DNA of 64,000 nucleotides, taken from Archegozetes longisetosus. Its lineage: Eukaryota; Arthropoda; Arachnida; Sarcoptiformes; Trhypochthoniidae. Both the position numbers and the translations under genes were made by a program. Every line of letters begins with the position of its first letter. Positions within the stretch are counted from its first letter, which is position 1. The notes under the pieces were generated by a model. The model did not search any database, had not been told where the DNA came from, and saw only the letters and a list, made by a program, of their open reading frames with translations. Shown here piece by piece: positions 37,896-48,809 of this stretch. The DNA lies in NCBI GenBank assembly GCA_018873245.2, contig JAEMBT020000005.1:3706001-3770000 (forward strand), read 5' to 3'.

Positions 37896-40800
37896 AAAAT
37901 ATTACTAAAAGTGTTATTTTCATTTTAATATTGACCGATTTCTTTTCGACTACATTAACCAGTATTAATCTCAAAGTAGTGAAACTCTTGCTCTTCTTCA
38001 ATATTATCTACTGAAATATAAATTATTAAAAACCTTAAGTTATCATTTCTATTGAAAAGTTTTGATAACTCGAAACATAAATTTTTGATCATTATTGATC
38101 ACTCGTATGTTGAGTGTGGACTAATCACGCAACAGTGCTCAACAATGAAACAACGTAATAATTAATTGGCTGATTCGTCAAAATTCTAGCAGATCAATAG
38201 TAGTGCTTAAATACCAATCCAGACCAATTCAATTGCTTCTTCGGCTATTCTAATCAAAGTCAATACCATCAAAACTGGAGTTTCATTAAGTGAATCAAAA
38301 GAAAAAACTTGAAAATCTGAAAGATAGCTCAAGTTCTTTGAATTGAATAGTCCTTTCAATTGTTGGAAACCATTAATGAAAAATGCGTTTGTATACAGTT
38401 CAGTAGATCAACGAAATATATGCACAATTTTTTAAATGTATGAAAATCAATCATTTTTTAACATATCCTTATCATAAATTATAACTCAAACAAGTATTAC
38501 CCAACTGACGGTCCTCTCAAGAAGTTTCCTCTGAATCCTTTTTCAAACTTAGCAGTTTTTGCAGTTTGTATTCAGAATAAGCTATGGCCAGATCTCGCAT
38601 TCATATCAGACTTCTTTTTTTGCACATTGAAGTTAAATATTTTCTGGTCAATTTCTGATTTAAATCGATTCAATATTAGAAGATTTCTGGTTTTAATAAA
38701 TTTTGAGAAATGCTCAAATTTGAAAGCAATTTCTGGTGTGTCAAAAAGATTGAATATTCGAAATTTAGAATCTTCTAAGTTCTTCTGATTTAGTATTCCT
38801 GCATCAGAATATCTATTCAATAAGCAAAGACAATATTTTGCAGAAAGGGTTTTATATAAGTTTATCCAATGCTTGAGCTGCAAACAGCTGCGACTCAAAC
38901 TTTCGAGAATACTGACAATCATTGCAAACATGAATGATATTAAAGTTTGTGAATTGCTATTTCTCTCAATTGGATCAAAGGATGGAGAATTCAATTGAAT
39001 TTATGGACGCTTTGAATAAAACTTTGTCAATATAGTTCAATAAATACAATTGTATTTCAAATCTGCTATCAATAGTCTATTGAAAGCATCTCACAACTAT
39101 ACTCCTCTCCTACACTTAATCTAATTAGCCTGATTTTGAAACGCGAAAAATTATATTGACTTGAAAAAAGCGCAAACTCTTCTCCAGGAAATGGAACGAT
39201 CAGTTTATAAATAAGTGAATCGATTGAAGATCGAAAGTTCACTAAAATATAATACAGTAACACAATTCGATACCCTTGTTCTAAATGTTTGAATTGAAAA
39301 GCCAATCAGTTTTATTCTTACACATCTTCCGCCTTAAATTTAGCAAACTTCTCAACCTGAACTTGAACCCAAGTTGAAACCCATACGAAACAGGTTATTT
39401 TGAGCAAATTTCAACTCCAGTTACCTACCATATTGATTGTTGCATTATTTAGATTCTTTTGAATTATTTATCATCATTTCGCATTACCAATCGATGAAAG
39501 AAAGTTGCGGACATTTATGCAATCTGTTTAAACTGAAAAATAAGAAATGGCATCAACCAAATTAATGTTACTGTTAACGTGACACTCACATTTGTGTATT
39601 ATTTGTTTAAATCGATTTAGTCGTATGACAATCTCTATAGGTTACAATCACTTCTTCCCAACATTGAAATCTTTCTTAAATGCCCATTAAATTATGATAA
39701 ATTAGGTATACTTTACTATAATAATTGTAATAAAAAGATATAATATTTAATTTATGTCGTTTTATATAATATATTATTTTCATTTATTACTTATTACTGC
39801 GTATGTTCAAGCAGACGGTAGAATATGTTGCAAAAAAATATTATTATTATATTACACTAAAGTATCATTTTTAATAACTATAATAGCTTTTAACGTTTAA
39901 TCTCTCTCTCTCTCTCTCTCTCAAACTTCATATATGTTTTATGTTTTCAATCAAATCGAAATTGTCATTAATAACTTAAGTGGACATTAACATGAGTTAG
40001 AGTTTAGAATTTGTGTAAACTTTATTGGCCGTTTGATAAATACTCTATTATCCATCAGCATAAGCGAGCATCTGGTAGAAGATACAGAGTTTTATTTGCG
40101 ATTTTTCAACTTTCCCAACACAAAAACACAAACTGAGAAAAGCCATTGCAAACTAAAATCGATTCCCTAAACTTTTACGAGCCATCCAAACAGCGCTCTT
40201 TTACAACACATCCAAACACTGCTGTTAAGCCGAAGATAAAAAGAAAGAAACTGTTTTCTTCAATATTTTCTGATAACAACATACTGTAATGACCCGTTTC
40301 CTTATAAAGATAAATATGCAACACCCAAACAATCCCTTCTTTCCACTTTCAAACTTCTTAACATTATACTTCTTACACTTCTTCATCTATGTTTTCCATT
40401 CAACTCAATCCCACACCAATCAATATGTCCTCTATGTCTTCATCTCTCAGCAACAATTGACTTACTTTCTAATTGAAAATTCCTTAATACTGAACCTTTC
40501 TCTTGGAATCACGTTCACCAACTCAAAAAACTCTTATTTTTCATTGTATTTCAATTGAAAAATTCAATCGAAGAAATGAGCGTTAGATTGGAGTTTAGAT
40601 TTGCTAAACCATTGGCAACAGTTACTGAAGACTTGATAGAAGAAAAGCAAATATTTATAAACACATCTTATAGATTGACCTATAATACAGCTCAGGATTG
40701 TTATAAGTGAATGAAAAATATGTTTACTTTATTTATCTTAATGTAAATTTTCTTAAACTGTGAGAAATTAGTGCGTAATCATTCGCAAAGAGTTGCAATC

Positions 40801-42227
40801 AATTAAAAACAGACTTTTTAGAGATACAGTACGTACAGTTCGAACTTTAGCTCTTATCAACTGATAATTAAACTTTAATTAAACCAAAACTTACCTTAAC
40901 GAGTCTGGTAGTAAAAGAAGCAGTGATTGCAAAGTAGACCGTATATATTAGATACTAGATTTTGCGTAACGCCTCATCTCACAGGGGTTCACAGATAAGT
41001 TAGTCAACTATTAAGCAACCAAATATAATAAAAGGTCTAATTTGCTTTTATTCTTGATTACTACTCCATCAAATTCCCATCTAATACTTGCCTATAATTA
41101 TCATATTTTATAAGTTCTGCCTAGCACGTCCTTTGTCAACCACTCATCTCTCACTTTTTGCTAGTCAATCTTAGGACTAATTATAAGATTTTAATTGAGA
41201 GGCTAGCTCAACATGAGCTCTTTCAAACTTTAATTATTCCCCTTTCGATAACGTATATAAGGTCTAATTAGCAATAATCATTACCTTACAGTTGCGTACA
41301 TTTCCTAAAAAATTAATTTCATTCTATAGCTAATTATGTCTAAGATTGCGCCAAATCAAAACTGTAATTTCAATAAGTCTACAACCAAGTTCTGGTTCAT
41401 CAAACAGGTCAACAATATATAAATGCAAAGTGCACTTTTCTGAACTGGTCTGCTAATTTGAACGAAGCTCATACTTTGAGGACAATCCAGATTGCAAGGG
41501 ACAGAATCAGGTTGATGAATGAATAGAAAAAATTTGTTGAGATAATAAATGATTAAATTTTGGATGAAGTTTAGATTTGGGTGGTGAAAGGTTGGCTTTT
41601 ATTGCTTAGGAAGACTTACTTGCTTAGCAACCAATAGAGCTATTTAGAAAAAGACCATATTATTCTTATGAGCAAATTTAAACCGCTCTGTAGAAAATTG
41701 AAGCTTATCTAAAAGTTCCTTATTCAAACACTCAGCTCTGAATATAAACTAAGATAGTGTGAACAATATGAGTTATAACACCATAACTTCAATTGTAGAT
41801 ATTGTTCATTCTCATCACAAAACGTATTAATCACGAGGATATCTCATTTTTTGATATGTCTCTAAAATTCAGTTCAAACTAGTATTACTTCTATCATGAC
41901 ATTGGGACTCACACGCTTTTCGATGATGTTTAGGCATGATCTCAATTCTAATTTTTCGTTAGAACTTCAATTTTAGTCAAGAGTTATGGAAGAATTGAGA
42001 AAACCAATTATTACGGGCTGCCAAACATATAAAACATTGCCTCTAAAATGATCTAAAGCACGGCTAACTTCAAATTTATGTGCCGTCATATGCAAAAAAC
42101 TACTTCATCATTGGGGAAACGCCAGAACAGAAGAGACTAATGATATAAGTATTATAATTCAAACAATTTTATACTGAATATCATTATGAGTTGCTTTACT
42201 AAAACTGCTAACTCTCCATTCCTACTA
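37896..42227. other. Gene-free region, part 5, with two unexplained minus-strand ORFs
   Basis: Contains (TC)n at 39901-39922. On the minus strand a 78-codon ATG frame (39305-39069) is followed by a 140-codon frame (38994-38572, first ATG at codon 22). Neither resembles a family I know, and no splice pair joins them cleanly. Otherwise AT-rich and featureless. Confidence 0.5.
39901..39922. repeat. (TC)n microsatellite, 22 bp
   Basis: Eleven uninterrupted TC units. Confidence 0.96.
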
Positions 42228-42429
42228 CAGTGTTAACTAAATATAGCTAACCACCTTATAGTCAATTTGAGTTACAGTCGATCTCCGTTATAGTCTATTT
42301 GAGTTACTGCAAAACCAATTGTCTCCTCCCGACACATCATCTAATTCCAAATTACCTCTTTATAGTGAAACCTCCTATAGTGAATTTAATTGTGGGTCTC
42401 TTGCCATTCGCTATATCGGGGTATCACTG
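42228..42429. mobile_element. Pogo/Tigger-like MITE, copy B (202 bp)
   Basis: Left end CAGTGTTAACTAAATATAGC, preceded by TA. The right end, read in reverse, starts CAGTGATACCCCGATATAGC. Internal TTATAGTGAAACCTCCTATAGTG words match copies A and C. Confidence 0.75.
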
Positions 42430-43175
42430 CATAAGTCTTTTGTATAGTTTAATCTAACCAAAACTAACAATTTAATCTAAAAGAACAATAAGTATAAGTT
42501 ATTATTATTATGATTGAGTCAAATTAGCTCATATGGTTAACATTTAAATATAACAGAGATTTTGTTTTGTTTCTTTTCTCATTCTGTTGTTGAGTTGAGT
42601 AAAGTAATGTTGAAATGTTAATCTATGCACCCGTTTATACTCATCTTTTCATCTAAATTACTTTTAACACATGAAATATTAGCCCAATTTAAACGCTACA
42701 ACTCTTCAATAGAAAGATAAACCATAGAAAGCAATTAAATAACAGATATCTTACTCTTCCGTTGTACTCGCCTATCGTTTATGCAACAGTAACATCGATT
42801 GCATCTGATACAACCTAATGAGATACCATTTTCTCAGATCATGTATACTCACTGTCTCCAAGATTATATGAGCCTTATTTATCGATATATTCAAAGTTTT
42901 ATGAGCAAAAAAATTATAGTCTATAATGGGTTATTGCAATTATTGGAGATACAGCTAGAAATGGATAACATATAAGGATATTATATATGAAGAATGAATG
43001 TGAATTCGTGCATCTGTCACCAGCATCTGGTCTAACAGCGATCTGTCTTCTAAATACTTGACTGTTAAGGCATTTAGCATCTCATCGATTTCGAATAACT
43101 CTACACATCATCCCAAATTCTCTTCTTCCTCTTTCCATCATACAATTAATATCTACCATTCACCAACGAACACTT

Positions 43176-43193
43176 TCTCTCTCTCTCTCTCTC
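43176..43193. repeat. (TC)n microsatellite, 18 bp
   Basis: Nine uninterrupted TC units. Confidence 0.95.
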
Positions 43194-44250
43194 CACCACA
43201 ACTACTTATGGATAATTGCCTTTTCTATTTGCTCACTTCTTTAAATCTTATTAACTGTTTGCTTATTTTCTATCTGACTTTCGATTATCCTATATTTTTG
43301 TGAACAACAAATATATTTAATCTATTGTTTCGAAAACTACCCATAACTCTAACTCAAATTATTATTTTCTAAAACTGGTAATAATTTGTTAGGAAAGAAA
43401 GAAAAACAATTTTTGGTGTAATGGTTTCAACTATACGTGAATTTGTTTTTATAATAAGCTAGTAATTTGCCAGCTATATATTTACATAAACAGCTCTCAC
43501 GCTTTATTTCACACTAATTTAATTTATTTCAAAACTCATAAATTAACATCAAATTACCGAACGTTTGTTTCAAAGATAGTTTTTCTAAGTTATGAACAAG
43601 ACATTCGAAAAGATTTTATAAGACAATTTTGGTAATTTATTTATAAATAAACCAGATATCTAATCAACTCAAGTTAATCTTGTTTTCAAATCAAACAAAG
43701 AATATGTTAAACTCTCATAATGATCCTTTCAAAATGAACCATTGAATTGGTCTAACTTTCTTAACTAGTTTATGGCTGTTTATTACTCTTTGCAGTCAAT
43801 TTTTATCAATCATTTCAGTAATAGTTGTAGGGTATCGCAAAAATTCAATTCAATAACTCGTTCAAGTTTGTAATGCATTTAACTTTTCCTCTTGTAATCC
43901 AAGATCATTTGACACAAAACAGATTTAAGTGTAATGCCGGCAAGTGCTATTTCCAACACTTTCATCTTCACTCTATTTTTATGGATGTCTTATCTAATTG
44001 CTCTCTAAATAGCGAGTCAATGAACTAAGAAATTGCAGTTCGATTTAATTAAGCCTTATAAGTTGCCAAAGCAATACTTAATTACAATATATTTATCTGA
44101 CTAACAACTTGGACTCTTTTTGTTTTTTAGCAGATTGTCAGTTCAACTGATTGCTGGACAGATGTTTAGGCTCTGTTAGACTCATATCGCATGGTTTAAT
44201 GGATTGTCATTCGTATCACGTTTTCCAAACTTTCATCATAATAACACATT

Positions 44251-44256
<6 letters not shown>

Positions 44257-44282
<26 letters not shown>
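44257..44282. repeat. (AT)n microsatellite, 26 bp
   Basis: Thirteen uninterrupted AT units. Confidence 0.95.
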
Positions 44283-44369
44283 CTCATCAAAAGTTAGGGT
44301 CAGGAAAATCAGAAAATTTGATGAACCAAACAAATAATGAATGATCAGCTTGAAAGAGTACATCCTAAA

Positions 44370-44573
44370 CTTAATACATGACCTATGATAGAGTGTGATG
44401 GACAGTTTGTTCCTATGCCTAAAGGGCACGTTTACAAAAATACACACTTAGATATGAATACATACACATAATGTGATTTTCTTGTTGAATTTACTTTTAT
44501 AAATATATGAATAACCAATTGGAAACATCCTTCGGCATTACTTTATTCTAGTTGCTATTTGCCATTAATAAGC
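44370..44573. mobile_element. ~204-bp TIR element (MITE), copy
   Basis: Left end CTTAATACATGACCTATGAT, right end GTTGCTATTTGCCATTAATA. Its last ~110 bp are closely collinear with the copy at 36671. Confidence 0.7.
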
Positions 44574-45058
44574 TCTAACTGTGCAACATTCAAACAGACC
44601 ATAGCTTTTCCCGGAGCTCAGCAAGTCATCTATCGGTTTGAATAATACAACTAATATCGTATTCTGCTCCATTCAAATGTAATACAGTAATTTAAATGTA
44701 TATCATTTGCATTTATATTATAAAAATTAAAACAAACTTTTTATCATTTTTGAAGGGTAATCAACTTGTTTCTAGAAACAAATATGTTTTATCCCTTCTT
44801 CAAAAAGCAAAAGAGACTTAACTCTATTCCTTATAAATTATTATAACACCGATTGTACGTTAGGGTTTTATATTTAAACCATATCACGGGTAAAATCTCA
44901 GTCTTTAATCACTTCTTAAGTTTTTCAAGTAATGGCTACACTTTGATTACTTTATAGAAACAAATTGACTACCCTTTTGTTCTAATTTTATAATTTATTC
45001 TTAACTTAACCTAATATAATTTAAGAGTGTTTAGATTAGGTTTCGATCAAAAGGTAAC

Positions 45059-45435
45059 AATTGAAGGGCACAATGCAATAGAAAGGTATCTCTTTTTGAG
45101 ACTAGTAATACTTAAAGGTCCAAAAGAGCGGGTGGGTCTCACACCTATTGCTTATCAATGAGTTATTCAGTATTTCAATTACAAATTGCGAAAGTAACAT
45201 GAAAATTTATTAGTAGTTAAATACAATATTTTATTAAAAAACATGTTATTACATCAATAATTGGTTTAATTTGATGAGTTTTGTTGACTTTTTTATAATC
45301 AAAATACATTATATTAATATACTATAATAGATGTCATAACAAACTATTTAAAATATAAGGAGTGATAGCTTTGAGCCTCTTTATTACAGCATTGAAAAAC
45401 AGAGATACCTTGCTATTGCATTGCGCCCTTCAATT
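45059..45435. mobile_element. 377-bp element with ~35-bp terminal inverted repeats
   Basis: Left end AATTGAAGGGCACAATGCAA then TAGAAAGGTATCTCTTTTT. The reverse complement of the right end reads AATTGAAGGGCGCAATGCAA then TAGCAAGGTATCTCTGTTTT: three mismatches over about 38 bp. The interior is AT-rich and non-coding. No second copy is seen in this window and no clear target duplication. A non-autonomous DNA transposon by structure; superfamily unknown. Confidence 0.85.
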
Positions 45436-46133
45436 ACTCATAAGAATCTACAAAGTAGATAAAATGATAGTTTAGCCAATCTAACGTTTAGACAAGTTAT
45501 TGCATTCTCTCGTCGACTGGTTGATGGTCGATATTGAAAATTAGTTTGATTAAAACTAGTTAGAAAAGTTTCATATGTACTTTGAGTCAAATAGAAAGTT
45601 AGCATAAGTAGTCAAAAGGTGGCATTACGCACTATCACAGACTTTCCATAGAACGAACAAAGCATTCTTTGAAAAGCCTTTAGAGGTGAACGCCAGAAAC
45701 CCGATCAAAAATACACGACTATAATTTAGTAATTCAACTTTTCACTAAATAACACAATATTTTTAGTCTTAAAATCAAATGAGTTCAAAGAAAAACATGA
45801 GTAAAACATGAGTAAGAGTTATAAGAAATATTAGGGTTTCATTAGTTCATTAACGGTAGGCTAACCGTTTAGTTCTCTATTCCTATGTCGCCATTTGTGA
45901 TTCAGTTTCAACAAAGTTGAGTAAATGCTTTGTGTGAGTGACGATAATTAATCGTTTAAATTGTTAATTAGATTGAATTGGATTGGATTGAGGATCAATT
46001 AAAGGCAAGTAATCGCACATTCTTTAGGGAAACAAAAAATTTAAAAGAGAAGAGACTTAGCGTTATAATCAATTTAAAAAAGGCGTCTCATAAGACGCAC
46101 AAATAATTTTGAAACTAAAAACCACGAAAGACA
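45436..46133 (+). promoter_or_regulatory. Upstream region of Rsf1
   Basis: AT-rich 5' flank. Just upstream of the ATG is a perfect 6-bp stem hairpin GCGTCT-CATA-AGACGC (46083-46098). No TATA box or certain UTR intron could be fixed. Confidence 0.4.
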
Positions 46134-46977
46134 ATGACTATTGAGCGCAAGAATCGAGTATTCATCGGAGGTATCACCGAAGACATTCGAAAGGATGAGA
46201 TCGAGAAGGAGTTTGTAAAATATGGAAAACTGACCAGTGTCTGGGTGGCACAAAATCCTCCTGGATTTGCATTCGTTGAATACGAACGAGAATCCGATGC
46301 CGAGGAGGCAGTCAGACAAATGAACGGCTCCTCAATCCCTGGCACTTCTGCTAAACTACGAGTCGAGCACTCGCGTGGTCGCAGTCGTGGTGGCAGAGGT
46401 GGCTCTCGGGGCTTTGGGGGTGGTCGCGATCGCTTCGGAGGAGGCGGTCGTGGCGGAAGAGATTTTGGAGGCGGTGGACGAGGAGGAGGTTTTGGCGGTG
46501 GCCGTGGCGGAAGCTTCGGCGGTCGCGGCGGCCCTTATGGCAACCGCGGTGACCGAAGAGGTGGTGGCGGCAGCAGCGGAGGCGGCGGCGGTCGATTTGA
46601 CAGAGGAAGTCGTGGTCGCGAGCGCTTCGGTGACAACCATTATAGCGGTGGTGGTGGCGGCGGCGGCGGCAGCAGCGGCGGCCATGACTACAAGTCAGGT
46701 GGAGGAGGTTCTTATCCAAATTATAGAAGTCGTTCGCCAATAGGTCAAGGAAGAAGGTATTGATTTTGATCTGATATTGATTTGCAAAACTATTGATTAA
46801 CTATTGATATGTGACAAATGAGTTGATTCTAAACTTAATGCTTGAAAAGGAATGTTTGAAATATAATGCTATTTATCATACAATAATAGACAAAACTTCG
46901 GCGGTCGTGATTACTCGCCCGCAGGCGTAAGCAACTATTCGGGCGGAAGTTATATGCAGGGCGGAAACAGGTATTAA
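46134..46977 (+). CDS. Rsf1: RRM + Gly-rich splicing factor, Rsf1-like, with two alternative C-termini
   Basis: One RRM at about residues 8-78 with RNP2 VFIGGI (9-14) and RNP1 PGFAFVEY (43-50), then an Arg/Gly-rich RGG-type domain and a final RSRSPIGQGRRY. Fly Rsf1, a splicing repressor that opposes SR proteins, has the same plan (KYGKL.SVW.A.NPPGFAFVE and RSRSP near the end). Read through, 46134-46763 codes for 209 aa. AG|GTATTG at 46757 is also a donor; splicing to 46890 (after AATAATAG) removes Y-stop and adds QNFGGRDYSPAGVSNY and more, ending NRY at 46977 (236 aa). The second exon also ends in AG|GTATTAA. The Gly-rich part is a marked GC-rich island. Long antisense frames there are by-products of GGN codons. 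Confidence 0.9.
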
Positions 46978-48809
46978 TCAGACTTTCGTGTCTTTTCAAT
47001 TACCGATTCATCCAATAATGATCGATTGGTGATTTGCCAGACTTGTTTTGCAATTCTTGTTGTTCGCCATGATATGCGATTCTGAGCACTTTTCCCAAAT
47101 TCCTCAGGCAATCGATTCAAACAATACTATAACAAACGCTTACATTCGTTTCAATTATTTTATCGATTTTTAAACTCATTTTAAGCCGATTTTAACCCTT
47201 TTGTTTAACAGGTTATTGCATGAAATTTCTTGATATCTATAGTGCTCTTAATATTTGGAACTTCAGTATTAATTGATTGAAAATGTTTTAATTTATAAAT
47301 GCATTTAATACACGTCTTCCGAACCAATACTTTCACTGAAATATGATTCCAGTGTCTCTTCTCTTCGTCTTCAATATTATTGATTTGCTTCTCCTGCCAT
47401 TATATTTATTATAAATAGTGAATGAATTTTAATATTAGTAGTGGTTGTCTTTTACTACTGTCTTCAGTGCTCAGAAACAACATTCATGTGCTTTAATTAC
47501 TCATTATTTGGGGATATAACTCATGAGCAAACGAACCAAAAGAACAAACAAACCTAAAGAACAAACTTAATTATCGCATTTCCAATTTATTCACTTCTCT
47601 CTCGTCCCCAAATATCTGATTAAAGCAATGCAACTCCTTATGCAAAATTCAATCATATCAGTCAATTGGTGAGCCAAACGACTCAACTGTGACCATTCAC
47701 TCCTTCATTACAATCATTCAATTCCATAACTATTCCAATCAATTAATATTCAGATGAATTCCTAATGAAATGAATACTCAAATGAATGAATACTCAGATC
47801 TGTTACTATCGAAATGAATATTGAGATTGATAACTATCGAAACGAAATACTATTCAAATGAATTACTTTTCAATCCAATACTATTGAAATGAATTGCCAT
47901 TGAAATAATTTATTTGATTGACCATCTATTGAACGCTATTAACTAAAAGAAAGACGGAATGAGTCACTTTTGTATTCGCCCTTTTGAGCCACCCATTGAT
48001 GAAAAACGTGCCCAATCTATGAAATACATAACTATTTTGTATCATTTTTATTGAATCTTCAGCAGCGCCTACTAATAAAACTGAATCGTCATCTTCGACA
48101 ATAATAGACCACTAAATAACTACTTCATTATAATCGACGATATCGTCACTCATTATAATCGATAAATCGATATAATATTCTACTATAAACCGTATTTAAG
48201 ATGATTCTTCATGTCTTCATTCGTTTTGCTACTTCTGCTACTGTTATAACTACTGCTACTCAATGGTAGATCATTTAAGTTGAAGTGTCTGATTTGGGCG
48301 CCACTTACCTCATCATTACTTCTATATCGAAGATATTATAATATTTTATTGTTTTCACCAACTCATACATTTATATACCATATTCTAATAATGTTCCATG
48401 TCTTGAATGTCTCACGTTTTCATATTTAAAAGTATTTCTACGACTGTAAACATGACCCCAAAAACAAAAGAAATTTTTAATTTTTTGACAACCATATAAT
48501 GGGGAAGAGGGAGAGAAAGGGAGAGAGAAATAGAAATAGAGAGAGATAAAGAGGGAGAGAGTGAGATAGAAAAAGGGCTATTATTTGACTACATTTTATT
48601 TATAAATTTGTTACAGAATGACAGAAAAGCATCTAACAATTGAGACTTAAATTATAATACCTTCAACTTTTACAACTAAGTTACTGATTGTTAACTTGAT
48701 TTATGACCGACTTTACATTGAATTGAAATACTGTAACATTAAAAAGAACTGCATTTCCTAAATAATAATGATAATCGTGAATTAAAACAGTTAATTGATC
48801 AGCCAATGA
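46978..48809. other. Convergent intergenic region Rsf1 / GCH1
   Basis: Presumed Rsf1 3' UTR. It includes a degenerate AATACT/GAAATGAAT tandem region (47755-47900), a purine-rich GA tract (about 48500-48580) and a minus-strand AATAAA (complement at 48595-48600), a likely GCH1 poly(A) signal. No other gene is seen. Confidence 0.6.
48500..48580. repeat. Purine-only GA-rich tract
   Basis: About 80 bp of GGGAGAGAAAGGGAGAGAG-type low-complexity sequence with almost no pyrimidines on the plus strand. Confidence 0.8.

Larger units (their letters stand above)
42430..44369. other. Gene-free region, part 6
   Basis: AT-rich with (TC)n at 43176-43193 and (AT)n at 44257-44282. An 81-codon open frame over the TC tract is repeat-driven. 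Confidence 0.55.

Noticed and set aside
37673-38014. 113-codon hydrophobic ORF as a chemoreceptor fragment
   Set aside because: It overlaps the right arm of an inverted repeat, has no receptor motif and no splice context.
46351-46743. Long antisense and shifted frames over Rsf1
   Set aside because: Ala/His/Arg-rich translations are by-products of GGN/CGN codons of the Gly/Arg-rich domain.
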